From positions 5,811,001 to 5,875,000 of the forward strand of contig NZ_CP077091.1 in NCBI RefSeq assembly GCF_014268595.2: DNA of 64,000 nucleotides, written 5' to 3'. This DNA comes from Pseudomonas hamedanensis (GTDB taxonomy: Bacteria > Pseudomonadota > Gammaproteobacteria > Pseudomonadales > Pseudomonadaceae). A model generated the notes under the pieces. The model was not told where the DNA came from. It saw only the letters and a program-made list of their open reading frames with translations, and did no database searches. Positions 8,715-17,414 of this stretch are shown piece after piece. The position numbers and the translations under genes were made by a program. Within the stretch, counting starts at the first letter, position 1. Every line of letters begins with the position of its first letter.

Positions 8715-10031
8715 ATGGGCCCATGGCTCGATAGCATCACTGGATGGCTGAGCGCCAATCCGCAGTGGCTGGCTGCCGCGGTCTTCATTGTCGCGTGTGT
8801 GGAATGCCTGGCGATTGCCGGGTTGATCGTGCCGGGCACGGTGTTGTTGTTTACCGTGGCGGTGCTGGCCGGCAGCGGCGCACTGTCGTTGAGCGAAACG
8901 CTGTTGCTGGGTTTCCTGGGCGGAATCCTTGGCGACCTGATCTCGTATTTCCTCGGACGGCATTTCCACCAGAACATCCGCCGCCTGCCGGGGCTGCGCC
9001 ATCATCCGGAGTGGATGGCCGGCGCCGAATCCTATTTCCAGCGCTATGGCATCGCCAGCCTGCTGGTCGGACGCTTCATCGGCCCGCTGCGGCCCATGTT
9101 GCCGATGGTCGCCGGCATGTGCGACATGCCCTTCCCGCGGTTTTTTGCTGTCAGCCTGCTGGCGGCTGCCGGTTGGAGCCTGGCCTACCTGCTGCCGGGC
9201 TGGGCCACGGGTGCGGCATTCCGTTTGCCATTGCCCGAGGGTTTCTGGCTCGAAGCCGGGATCGTCGCTGCCAGTATCGCGGTGATGGTCGGCATGAGCG
9301 TCAACAGCAGCCTGCGCCGCCATCGCCGCGCAACGATCTGGATCAGCAGCATGAGTCTGTTGATTCTGATCGGTCTGTTCATCGGTTTCCCCTACCTGAC
9401 CGCGCTCGACCAAGGCGTGATGACGCTGGTACAGGAACATCGCCAACCGACGCTTGATGAGATCGCCGTCACGCTGACCCTGATCGGTGAGTTTCACAAC
9501 ATGCTCGTGTTCAGCGCCCTGCTCACCGGCCTGCTATTGCTGTGTCGGCAATGGCGGCATGCGATCTTCACCGGTGGCACGTTGCTGTGCACCGCGTTGC
9601 TCAACACCACGACCAAACACTTTTTCGCCCGGGTCCGCCCGGAAGTGCTGACGGACCCATTGACCAGTTACAGCATGCCCAGCGGCCACGCCTCCGGCGC
9701 CTTTGCGCTGTTCCTGACCCTGGCGGTGCTTGCCGGCCGCGGGCAACCACCACGCATGCGCCTGACCTGGCTGCTGGTGGGCTGCATCCCGGCGTTGGCG
9801 ATTGCCCTGTCGCGGGTATACCTGGGCGCGCACTGGCCGACGGACATTCTCGCCGGCGCAATGCTGGCAGCCTGTGTCTGCGCCGCAGGCCTGTGGCTGA
9901 GCCAGCGCCGAACGCCACTCAACGCCATGCCATTCAAGGTCTGGTGGCTGATTCTGCCAGCCCTGGTCTTGCTGTTCAGCCTGTTTGTCCTGCGCCATTT
10001 GCCGCATACGATGCTTCGTTACGCTTACTAA
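8715..10031 (+). CDS. DedA-family membrane protein fused to a PAP2 phosphatase
   Basis: A 438-residue fusion. Residues 1 to about 200 are a DedA/VTT domain with GLIVPGTVLLF, GGILGDLISYFLGR and the RFIGPLRPMLPMVAG motif. After a short membrane stretch, residues about 230-420 form a PAP2 acid phosphatase with all three motifs: KHFFARVRP, SMPSGHASG and SRVYLGAHWPTD. DedA proteins have been linked to undecaprenyl-phosphate flipping and PAP2 proteins to undecaprenyl-pyrophosphate dephosphorylation. A combined lipid-carrier recycling role is therefore reasonable inference. A second, stand-alone DedA gene lies at 30882. Confidence 0.92.
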   Translation: MGPWLDSITGWLSANPQWLAAAVFIVACVECLAIAGLIVPGTVLLFTVAVLAGSGALSLSETLLLGFLGGILGDLISYFLGRHFHQNIRRLPGLRHHPEWMAGAESYFQRYGIASLLVGRFIGPLRPMLPMVAGMCDMPFPRFFAVSLLAAAGWSLAYLLPGWATGAAFRLPLPEGFWLEAGIVAASIAVMVGMSVNSSLRRHRRATIWISSMSLLILIGLFIGFPYLTALDQGVMTLVQEHRQPTLDEIAVTLTLIGEFHNMLVFSALLTGLLLLCRQWRHAIFTGGTLLCTALLNTTTKHFFARVRPEVLTDPLTSYSMPSGHASGAFALFLTLAVLAGRGQPPRMRLTWLLVGCIPALAIALSRVYLGAHWPTDILAGAMLAACVCAAGLWLSQRRTPLNAMPFKVWWLILPALVLLFSLFVLRHLPHTMLRYAY

Positions 10032-10373
10032 CCCGCCATCACGCCTCTTCAAGCCACTCTCAACGTATTGCCGATGAGAGTGGCGCTATCTCCTATAGCT
10101 GTTGCCCTCGTCTTGTCACTGTCCGTACGCCAGTTACAACTGCCTCTTACTTTAAAGATCAACAATAAGCGCGCGTTACATTTACAATCAAAAGTCTGAA
10201 AAGATCATTCTTTAAACGTCGCCAATTCAATTACATTGAATCGCGTCGATGCATCTGCGCACCTAGCTGACTACTAAGTTGCGCAACAAGATTCAACAAA
10301 TATATTCAAAACGTTAATAACTACCGGTAAGGACACCGGAGCGCTCTCGCGCTTATTACTCAAGGAAGAACAC
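10032..10373. other. 342-base AT-rich intergenic region upstream of the large pore-forming/RTX-like gene
   Basis: No convincing gene. It contains a 10-base inverted repeat, GCCACTCTCA at 10053-10062 and its complement at 10075-10084 with a 12-base loop and no T-run. It also holds a small palindrome ATTCAAT-tac-ATTGAAT at 10225-10241. The composition from about 10140 is clearly more AT-rich than the flanking genes, as expected for a promoter region or acquired DNA. A good ribosome site (AAGGAAGA) ends the region. Confidence 0.6.
10225..10241. promoter_or_regulatory. Candidate operator palindrome ATTCAAT-N3-ATTGAAT
   Basis: A perfect 7-base inverted repeat with a 3-base spacer, about 130 bases before the start of the large gene at 10374. 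It could bind a dimeric regulator. No cognate regulator is identifiable nearby, and AT-rich palindromes of this size can arise by chance. Confidence 0.3.
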
Positions 10374-13300
10374 ATGGCCAAACTTATTGCCCCGCCCATC
10401 GACTCCGTAAACATTCGCTCCGTCCACGTAACGCCGCTCTCGGCCTTGACCAATATCCATGCTCCCGGCGCCGACAGATCCAGCACCCTGGCAAGCACAC
10501 CGCCCCCGGAGTCAGCCCCGGCCTCCGGCACCGCCGGCGCTTTGGCGACTACCCTCAAAGCCCTCGACAAGCAGCACGGGCCTCTGCGCATCGGCGAGAT
10601 CGAAGTCACGCGAGTCGAGCTCAGTGCGCTGGGAGCGACCGTGGACGGCGTCGCCATCAGCCCGGCGAACGCTGGGATGCAGACGCCAGATCAACCGTTT
10701 CTCGACGCGCTCAACTTCGATTCGGCCAGTGTCGAAGCGCGCTTGAAGTCCGTCGACAATCCCGACGGCAGTGTTATCGCCACGCTGTTCTATGAAATCG
10801 CCTGCAAACGCTCGACCGATGCCCCGCCGCTGTTCGTCAGCCCCACCGTGCTCGCCGACGGCAGCGCGATGCAGCGCCTCAATCAGCTCGGCAAGGCTGC
10901 GCAGAAACTGGACATTCATCGCGTCGATTCTTTCGAAAACACCCCCGGCTGGGTCAGCAAGAGCAAAAGCTATTTGATGAGCGGCACAGGTGTCGGGTTG
11001 CAAGCCTTCGGCATCTACAGCGGCTACATGGGCATGATCGATGCGATCAAGAAAGGTGAATCGCTGGAGGCGGCGTATCAGGGAACGTCGGTCGCCGCAG
11101 AATTCGGTTCACTGATCATCGAACAGGGCCTGACCAAGACCGGTCAGGCGATGCTCAGAAATGGCTCGACGGCCTTCCGTCGCTTTCCGCTGACCTCGGC
11201 CGGCAAAGTTCTCAGCCGTGGCGCCGGGCTGTTTGCCAGCGCGATCACCTTGCCCTTCGACATCACCGATGCCGTCAAATCGTTCAATGCCGCCGCGGCA
11301 AGCAGCGGCAAGCAGGCCCAGGACCATTACGTCAGCGGTGCCTTGAGCGTCACGGGCGCGGGCATCAGCCTGATACTCGGCGTGGCGGCGCTCGCCGGGT
11401 TCGGCAGCACGGCCGGCCCCATCGGCCTCGCCGCGGCCGCCATACTCATCACCGGTTCGATGATCTACCAGGCCGCCCGGGTGGTGGATGACATCGATGA
11501 CTACATCGAGCTGACCACCCACGAACGGCTGCGCTCCGGCTGGTTCGCCTTCACCGGGCAGGAACTGGACAAGGAAGTGTTGGATCGCTTCCGGGTGTCC
11601 AAGGCCTTCAGTGAGCATCGCAAGCAACTGCAGGCATCCGCCAAGACGCTGATCGAGGGCGCTTACAAAGACTTTGTGGAACAGGTCGTCGATGGCAGCT
11701 TCAGCGTCGAACTCAGACCGGTGAAAGTCTGGGCTCACCAGTGGAAAGCCGGCACCAACCAGCCGTTCAAGCTTGAGAGCGAACCGGTCCTGGTGGAGAA
11801 CGACGACGCCATCAGCGCCCGGGACGGGGTGCCCGCCAACCTGCCAGGCGTCGTTCACGGCGTTCCCGGCGACAAAGGCGTGCTCTGGCGCCTGGGTGAC
11901 GGCAACGACAAGGTCGAAGGGGTCCGTAAAAAGGTCAATCTGTTCAGCTATCGCGAAGGCGCCAAGACTCTTGAGGGCGGCGACCTTGATGACGGGTTCT
12001 ACGATCAAGTCACCGAGGGCGAGCTCAATCAGGAAAAAACCTCTGCCCCAGCCAGCACGCTCAAGGGCGGCGCCGGCTCGGACACCCTGGCTTTCGAAGG
12101 CACACGCCCGGTTGCACCGACCCGTCATGTCGGTCACGACGTCAACTTACAGACCGGCAAAGTGCTGCTGCGCAGCAACACGCTCGGCGTCGATCCGATC
12201 GAGATTGCGCAGCTCGATTCCATCGAAAACATCTCGACCTTACGCAGCGGCACCAGCCACGTCACCGCCACCGACGATGCCAACCGGATTGTCGCCAACG
12301 GCAACGATCACATCGTCGCTGGCGGAGGCGACGACACGATCATCATACGCGGGGAAAACTGCTCAGTGGATGGCGGCCCGGGCGATGACCGCTACTACAT
12401 CGCGCCAACGTCCGCCTACGCGACCATCATTGAGGACGGCGAACAGCCGAGCGTGATCGAATTGGGCTGGCCCATGGAACGCATCCAGCGCTGGCAGATC
12501 ATCGGCACGTCCCTGGTCGTCCACTCGTTGCGCGGTATCGACGGCGAGGATCCGCCACAGACATTGACGATAAAAAACGTCTACCGACAAGTCGACGGCA
12601 CGCGCGAACTGCGGCACAGCAAGTTGTCGTTCAAGACCGAGGATCAGTACCAACTGGTGCCACTTTTGCCAGCGCTGCTCAACGAGCCCGGCAATCACGC
12701 CATAGAAATGCTGATCAGTGCCGTGGGCAAACCGCTGGCCGCCCCCGCGATCGTCAATGAGGGCCCCGTCTCGATCAGTGAAAAAAGTGCACACCGGCAC
12801 TTCGTTTCGCGCATTGGGCGCCGGGTTGAGTTCATTGCGACCCGCGAAACGCCCAGCACTTCGCAGGTGGTTTTTATCGACTTCAAAGCCGAAGACATCG
12901 TCGATGTGATCGCCACGTATGACGTGGACAAGCGTGAAGGGGTGTCAGGCAACAGCCATTTGTATTACAGCCACATCAACCTGTCGGTTCTGCTGCCGTC
13001 CAAACTTGTGATCTTCAAAGGCCTGATTCAGACCGCAAGGCATTCCACAGGCTACACCGGCCGGAACAGTCTCAAGGTCAACACCCCTTATCTGGCCCAG
13101 GACATTGTGCTGCTCATGCAGGACGGCGTGTCGTATCGGTTGCAGGGCTTCTATCCCGATTATTTCGACGACGCTGAAACGCCAGGCACCAAAGTGCGCA
13201 ACGCCAAAGACTGCCTCAAGCTCCGGCAGGGCAACTACGTGTTTTCCAGCCCCCAGGTGACGGAAAGCATTTTGCTCTCCGCCAAGCCCAACAAAGTCGA

Positions 13301-13871
13301 GATCGATGCCAAGGCACACAACGGCATTTATGTCCTCAAGGGCCAGAGTTCGACCTATGACATTCACTTGGTCAGTAACTGCATCATTCGCCTGTCGACG
13401 CCCGGCGCGCTGGCGAAAACAGCCGACGCTTCCACCTGGAACCTGTACACGGCCAGCATGAGCGAAACGATACGCCGTGATGACATTCAGCTGATTTCAA
13501 CCCGGCTGCAAGTCGGCAGCGCCTCAATCGAATTGCCAGACATCGATGACGACGTGCCTGTCGACACTCTCAGCGTAGTGACTTCAGCCGGCAACATTTA
13601 TGAAGTGTCACTGTTGTTCGAAGTGGTCGTGCTGTATCTGATCGATGCGCGTGGCTATGCCAGCATCGACGCGCTGCTGGCCGACATCCACGCCCATCAG
13701 ACGCGGAGCGAACTGGCGCCAACCGTGTATGTAACGCACATCGGCTTCAAGCCGGGAGACGTCGGCACCCTGGTGTATCAGCCCGCAAAAAGTCAGTGGA
13801 GTATCGATACCGATCCAAATGTGCAGATCAATCCGCAAGAACTGACCCTCGGCGCCGTCAACAAGGCCTGA
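10374..13871 (+). CDS. Large putative toxin-like protein: TcdA/TcdB-type pore-forming region plus RTX-like repeats
   Basis: 1165 residues, no signal peptide. Residues about 195-380 include several glycine/alanine-rich hydrophobic stretches, such as GALSVTGAGISLILGVAAL and GPIGLAAAAILITGSMIY. These are followed by a DDIDDYIEL...RSGWFAFTG segment. I recognise this layout from the translocation/pore-forming domain of TcdA/TcdB and Mcf/FitD-type toxins. Residues about 505-675 hold degenerate RTX-like calcium-binding repeats (GDGNDKV, GGAGSDTL, GGGDDTI, GGPGDDRYY). The last 480 residues are probably beta-rich and unrecognised. No glycosyltransferase or cysteine-protease domain is visible, and no type I secretion genes are nearby. 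The family call is moderate; the start is supported by AAGGAAGA. Confidence 0.6.
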   Translation: MAKLIAPPIDSVNIRSVHVTPLSALTNIHAPGADRSSTLASTPPPESAPASGTAGALATTLKALDKQHGPLRIGEIEVTRVELSALGATVDGVAISPANAGMQTPDQPFLDALNFDSASVEARLKSVDNPDGSVIATLFYEIACKRSTDAPPLFVSPTVLADGSAMQRLNQLGKAAQKLDIHRVDSFENTPGWVSKSKSYLMSGTGVGLQAFGIYSGYMGMIDAIKKGESLEAAYQGTSVAAEFGSLIIEQGLTKTGQAMLRNGSTAFRRFPLTSAGKVLSRGAGLFASAITLPFDITDAVKSFNAAAASSGKQAQDHYVSGALSVTGAGISLILGVAALAGFGSTAGPIGLAAAAILITGSMIYQAARVVDDIDDYIELTTHERLRSGWFAFTGQELDKEVLDRFRVSKAFSEHRKQLQASAKTLIEGAYKDFVEQVVDGSFSVELRPVKVWAHQWKAGTNQPFKLESEPVLVENDDAISARDGVPANLPGVVHGVPGDKGVLWRLGDGNDKVEGVRKKVNLFSYREGAKTLEGGDLDDGFYDQVTEGELNQEKTSAPASTLKGGAGSDTLAFEGTRPVAPTRHVGHDVNLQTGKVLLRSNTLGVDPIEIAQLDSIENISTLRSGTSHVTATDDANRIVANGNDHIVAGGGDDTIIIRGENCSVDGGPGDDRYYIAPTSAYATIIEDGEQPSVIELGWPMERIQRWQIIGTSLVVHSLRGIDGEDPPQTLTIKNVYRQVDGTRELRHSKLSFKTEDQYQLVPLLPALLNEPGNHAIEMLISAVGKPLAAPAIVNEGPVSISEKSAHRHFVSRIGRRVEFIATRETPSTSQVVFIDFKAEDIVDVIATYDVDKREGVSGNSHLYYSHINLSVLLPSKLVIFKGLIQTARHSTGYTGRNSLKVNTPYLAQDIVLLMQDGVSYRLQGFYPDYFDDAETPGTKVRNAKDCLKLRQGNYVFSSPQVTESILLSAKPNKVEIDAKAHNGIYVLKGQSSTYDIHLVSNCIIRLSTPGALAKTADASTWNLYTASMSETIRRDDIQLISTRLQVGSASIELPDIDDDVPVDTLSVVTSAGNIYEVSLLFEVVVLYLIDARGYASIDALLADIHAHQTRSELAPTVYVTHIGFKPGDVGTLVYQPAKSQWSIDTDPNVQINPQELTLGAVNKA

Positions 13872-13942
13872 GGCCCGTGCGCCGGCGTGGAGCAGACGGC
13901 CACCCGGCGCCGACGAGGGTCAGCCGCAGAGCGATAGTGCGC

Positions 13943-13982
13943 CTATAAAAAAACGCCATGCATCGAAACAATGCATGGCGTT
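13943..13982 (-). terminator. Rho-independent terminator of the leftward gene at 13988
   Basis: A perfect 12-base stem, AACGCCATGCAT (13952-13963) against its complement (13971-13982), with a 7-base loop. On the minus strand it is followed by a run of seven T residues, which fits termination of the leftward transcript rather than of the large plus-strand gene. Confidence 0.85.
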
Positions 13983-13987
13983 CCAGA

Positions 13988-14560
13988 TCAAGCGGACAGT
14001 GGCAATTTATCGATGATCTTCATCACGAAGATAACCGGTTTGTTATTGAACGCGGTATGACCCGTCAGGTTGGGATCGACGTTTTTAAAGACGCTCATCC
14101 CGTTAATCACAGTCTTGTACAACGGTATTTGATTCGACTCGGTCGCCAGATCGATGTAGGCCGGCCCCGTCTCGAAGTCAATCAGGGTTGCCCGCAACAC
14201 CCCCATCTTGCTGATGGAAAAAAATTCGCTGCGCTCGGTCGTGCTGACCAGTAAATCATGCGTGCCCGGTTCGATAACCAAACGCGCCTGATCGTAAATC
14301 CCCCGCAGAGAAACGGTGATGGCGTAACTGTCGCCCTGCGCAGTAAAGGTAAATAGCAGAGGCTTGTCATCTTCATGGTCGGCGAGCGTGATAAGGCGGC
14401 TCGCGCGCTTGTCGGCCAGTCCCGTTTCCGCCTCCAGCTGTACGCGCCGGGTGATTCGCGGGTCGCGCAATTTCAGTTTCAAGCGTTGCTGATTGAGTAC
14501 GACGGGCAAACCGTTGACGTACAAGTTCGCGGTAAAACTACCATTATTATTTTTGTCCAT
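13988..14560 (-). CDS. Hypothetical 190-residue protein, beta-rich
   Basis: Not recognised. Starts MDKNNNGSFTANLYVNGLPV at an ATG with AGGTGG about 8 bases upstream. It is hydrophilic, has no signal peptide or membrane segment, and shows alternating hydrophobic strands throughout (LLFTFTAQGDSYAITVSLRG, DHD-type charged turns, VIFVMKIID at the end). That pattern suggests an all-beta fold of jelly-roll or lectin type. It has its own terminator on the 3' side and lies tail-to-tail with the large pore-forming/RTX-like gene. The small gene at 14639 lies 78 bases upstream on the same strand. A functional link to the toxin-like protein is only inferred from position. Confidence 0.7.
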   Translation of the reverse strand: MDKNNNGSFTANLYVNGLPVVLNQQRLKLKLRDPRITRRVQLEAETGLADKRASRLITLADHEDDKPLLFTFTAQGDSYAITVSLRGIYDQARLVIEPGTHDLLVSTTERSEFFSISKMGVLRATLIDFETGPAYIDLATESNQIPLYKTVINGMSVFKNVDPNLTGHTAFNNKPVIFVMKIIDKLPLSA

Positions 14561-14638
14561 GGAACAACCACCTGACGATTGCAGCACTGCCATTCGTTCT
14601 TTTCGAACAACAGTCTGATAGATTGAAAAAATACTGCT

Positions 14639-14869
14639 TCAAGCCACAACGACTGCCGACAACGATGCAGCCGTCGCTGTCACTCGCGGTATATCGTTGG
14701 CTGGAATTTTCGCGGCCTTGCGCTGACGGCGCGCAAGCACCATGGCGTCGGCATAAGTAGCAGCCGCCTCAATGACATGGTCGACGTTATGATCGCTACC
14801 GGCATGTTTGAAAATATACTTGCCGGCGATATCGTCCCAGAACCCCCACTCATCTTCATAAACAGTCAT
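14639..14869 (-). CDS. Hypothetical 76-residue protein
   Basis: Not recognised. The ATG at 14869 is preceded by AACAAGGAAG, a strong ribosome site, which supports expression. The N-terminus is acidic and aromatic (MTVYEDEWGFWDDIAGKYIF). The middle is a predicted helix (VIEAAATYADAMVLARRQRKAAK), and the tail is small and hydrophobic (TATAASLSAVVVA). No Cys, no signal peptide. It reads in the same direction as the gene at 13988 and may share a transcript with it. Candidates such as an immunity, chaperone or peptide precursor cannot be separated from the sequence. Confidence 0.6.
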   Translation of the reverse strand: MTVYEDEWGFWDDIAGKYIFKHAGSDHNVDHVIEAAATYADAMVLARRQRKAAKIPANDIPRVTATAASLSAVVVA

Positions 14870-14982
14870 GATTTCTTCCTTGTTATTAATCAGGTCGCCG
14901 ACTCCTGTCGGCAACTTGAAATTAAGACAAAGGCAAAATCAAAACAATGCTGGCAGATACGGCCAGCTAATTCAAAGTGCAA

Positions 14983-15579
14983 CTAAGCAAACAACTCACC
15001 TTGCAACTCATCGAGCAATGCCTGAATCGCATCCAGACGTTGCTGCGGATTATCCAGTTGCAACAAGTCGATCTTGTCTTCTTCGGCAAACGGCAGCAGG
15101 TAGGCCAACTGGTTGGCTAGCGACTGCTGCCCCGACGCCTCGGTGCCCATGTCCAGCGCTTCGACCATCGGGTGTTCGGCCAGCGCCTTGAGCAGGGCCA
15201 CCAGATCGGCGTCTTCGTCTTGCAACGGTTGTTCGGGTTCATCGTCGAACCACTCGATGTCAGCCTGAATCAATTGGTCGCGCTGCACTTCGCTGCGCAA
15301 TACCTTGAAGCGCCGCCCGCCCTGTACACGGATACCGAGCAAGCCGTTGTCCTGCTGCTGGAAATCGATGATCCGCGCTTCGCAACCCACCATGGCAAAA
15401 CCTTCCGGCGCCGCACCGACTTCGCTGCCTTCAAGAATGCACACCACACCGAAGCCAACGCCCTGCTTCATGCAGCGGCCAATCATGTCGAGGTAGCGCG
15501 CCTCGAAAATCTGCAAGTCAAGGTTGCAGCCGGGAAACAGCACTGTGTTCAGCGGGAAAAGCGGCAGACTCATAGACAT
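14983..15579 (-). CDS. LON substrate-binding-domain protein
   Basis: A 198-residue protein made only of the N-terminal LON domain: PLFPLNTVLFPGCNLDLQIFEARYLDMI, then GFGVVCI and a MVGCEARI segment. There is no AAA+ or protease part. Stand-alone LON-domain proteins are common in proteobacteria but their job is not established; a substrate-binding or adaptor role is inferred. Two ATGs are possible (15579 and 15573); the ribosome site GTAAGG suits the second slightly better. It lies 6 bases after lrgB on the same strand, so it is probably part of that transcript. Confidence 0.88.
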   Translation of the reverse strand: MSMSLPLFPLNTVLFPGCNLDLQIFEARYLDMIGRCMKQGVGFGVVCILEGSEVGAAPEGFAMVGCEARIIDFQQQDNGLLGIRVQGGRRFKVLRSEVQRDQLIQADIEWFDDEPEQPLQDEDADLVALLKALAEHPMVEALDMGTEASGQQSLANQLAYLLPFAEEDKIDLLQLDNPQQRLDAIQALLDELQGELFA

Positions 15580-15585
15580 TTTTCC

Positions 15586-16302
15586 TTACACCACCATCGA
15601 CACCGCCAACGGCAGGAACACCGCCGTGGCCACGCCCATCAGACTCATCGCCAGCGCGGCAAAGGCGCCGCACTCATCGTTTTCCTGCATCGCCACCGCC
15701 GTGCCGACGGCGTGGGCGGTCATGCCCAGTGCCATGCCGCGCGCCTCGGGGCTGTGCACGCCGAGGCGCGTCAGCAGCGCCGGGCCGAAGATCGCGCCAA
15801 TAACCCCGGTGATCAGCACGAACACTGCCGCCAGCGCCGCGACGCCGCCGATCTGCTCGGCCACCAGCATGGCAATCGGCGACGTCACCGATTTTGGCGC
15901 CATGGTCATCAAGATCATGTGATCGGCACCGAACCACCAGCCCAGCGCCACGCCCATGCCTGTCGCCACCACCCCGCCTATCACCAGCGTAGTAAAAATC
16001 GGCCAGAACAATTGGCGGATGCGTCGCAGATTCAAATACAGCGGCACTGCCAGCGCCACCGTGGCCGGGCCCAGCAAAATGCTGAGGATTTCGGTGCTCT
16101 TGCGGTACTCGGCGTAGGTCAGACCGCATCCGACCAGCACACCGATCACCAACAACATGGAGACCAGCACCGGTTGCAGAAAGATCCAGCGGGTTTTCTC
16201 GAATGCCGCCAGCACAAGCTGATAGGCACCCAGCGTGATGCCGATGCCGAACAACGGATGGTGAATGACCGAAGCCCAGGCACCTTGCCAGTCAAAGAGC
16301 AT
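15586..16302 (-). CDS. lrgB: LrgB/CidB-family membrane protein
   Basis: 238 residues with multiple transmembrane helices. It has the family signatures LLGPATVALAVPLY, MAPKSVTSPIAMLVAEQIGG, and GMTAHAVGTAVAM near the C-terminus. LrgA/LrgB pairs modulate murein hydrolase activity and cell lysis in a holin/antiholin-like manner, and have also been proposed as metabolite exporters. The ATG shares a base with the lrgA stop (TGATG), so the two are translationally coupled. Confidence 0.93.
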   Translation of the reverse strand: MLFDWQGAWASVIHHPLFGIGITLGAYQLVLAAFEKTRWIFLQPVLVSMLLVIGVLVGCGLTYAEYRKSTEILSILLGPATVALAVPLYLNLRRIRQLFWPIFTTLVIGGVVATGMGVALGWWFGADHMILMTMAPKSVTSPIAMLVAEQIGGVAALAAVFVLITGVIGAIFGPALLTRLGVHSPEARGMALGMTAHAVGTAVAMQENDECGAFAALAMSLMGVATAVFLPLAVSMVV

Positions 16303-16664
16303 CAGGACTCCTCCGCCGGCGGCGCGTGACGCTTGATCAGACGCTGCATCAGCACGCCGGCAAAGGCCATCGACAGGATCAGCGAGACCACCAGTGCGCC
16401 GACAATCGCCCAAAAGTCTGCAGCAATTGCCCCGGCATACACCATGACACCCACCGCTGGCGGTACCAGCAGCAACGGCAGATAACGCAGCAGGCTACCC
16501 GCCGCCTGATTCAGCGGCTCGCCGACTTCACCGCGAATGATCAGAAACACCAGCAGCAACAGCAGACCGATGATCGGCCCCGGCAGTATCGGCAGCAGCA
16601 AGTGATTGAGCGCCGTGCCGAGCAACTGAAACAGCACCAGCATGGTCAGGCCACGTAACAACAT
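16302..16664 (-). CDS. lrgA: LrgA/CidA-family holin-like protein
   Basis: 120 residues with four hydrophobic helices. It has the family signature LPGPIIGLLLL followed by LRYLPLLLVPPAVGVM. It is the partner of the LrgB protein encoded immediately downstream with a one-base overlap. It is presumably the first gene of a three-gene transcript with lrgB and the LON-domain gene. No LytTR or LysR regulator is adjacent. Confidence 0.92.
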   Translation of the reverse strand: MLLRGLTMLVLFQLLGTALNHLLLPILPGPIIGLLLLLVFLIIRGEVGEPLNQAAGSLLRYLPLLLVPPAVGVMVYAGAIAADFWAIVGALVVSLILSMAFAGVLMQRLIKRHAPPAEES

Positions 16665-16856
16665 CTGACATCTCCGTCTGACTTTCCAACCCGCAAATCG
16701 CCCGCATTATAAGCATGCCTGCGCTATGGACCGGCATTCGCCAAAAGCATGGTCGGTTGACCTGAGCAAATCGCCATGATGATCTACAGTGGTTCGCAGG
16801 CCGGTCAAATCCGCCCCTGAAAAACTATAAAACCGATGAACCCAAGGAGAGTCTCA

Positions 16857-17312
16857 ATGCCCTATGTTCCCGTTGCAGAGCTCAAAGATTATGTCGGCAA
16901 GGAACTCGGACGTTCCGAATGGCTCACCATCGACCAGGAACGCATCAACCTGTTCGCCGAAGCCACCGGTGATTATCAGTTCATTCATGTCGACCCGGTC
17001 AAAGCCGCGCAAACCCCGTTTGGCAGCACCATTGCCCATGGTTTCCTGTCGCTGTCGCTGATGCCCAAATTGATGGAGGACATCCTCGTTCTGCCGGAAG
17101 GCGTGAAAATGGTCGTCAACTATGGCCTGGACAGCGTGCGTTTCATCCAGCCGGTCAAAGTCGATTCGAAAGTCCGATTGAAGGTCGACATGGTCGAAGT
17201 GACCGAGAAAAAACCCGGCCAGTGGTTGCTCAAGGCTACCGCAACACTGGAGATAGAGGGCTCGGACAAACCGGCCTATATCGCCGAGCCGTTGTCGCTC
17301 TGTTTCGTCTGA
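16857..17312 (+). CDS. MaoC-family (R)-specific enoyl-CoA hydratase-like protein
   Basis: 151 residues with a hot-dog fold. The hydratase-2 motif is present: AEATGDYQFIHVDPVKAAQTPFG, with the Asp/His active-site pair, then TIAHGFLSLSL. Members hydrate enoyl-CoA in beta-oxidation or polyhydroxyalkanoate supply; the exact substrate cannot be read from the sequence. The ATG at 16857 has a perfect AAGGAGA ribosome site. It appears monocistronic, between divergent lrgA and the MORN/C13 lipoprotein gene. Confidence 0.93.
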   Translation: MPYVPVAELKDYVGKELGRSEWLTIDQERINLFAEATGDYQFIHVDPVKAAQTPFGSTIAHGFLSLSLMPKLMEDILVLPEGVKMVVNYGLDSVRFIQPVKVDSKVRLKVDMVEVTEKKPGQWLLKATATLEIEGSDKPAYIAEPLSLCFV

Positions 17313-17414
17313 TCGTTCCGTATGCGAAGCAGCACACGCTGTTTCGCGTCACGTCTCTATATATGCGACGCATAGCTGCGGCATACTCGGTCGCCTAATT
17401 GCCCGGATCCCGCT

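Noticed and set aside
14639..14869. RiPP precursor peptide
   Set aside because: The tail has no Cys and no Ser/Thr-rich core, and no modification enzyme or exporter is nearby.
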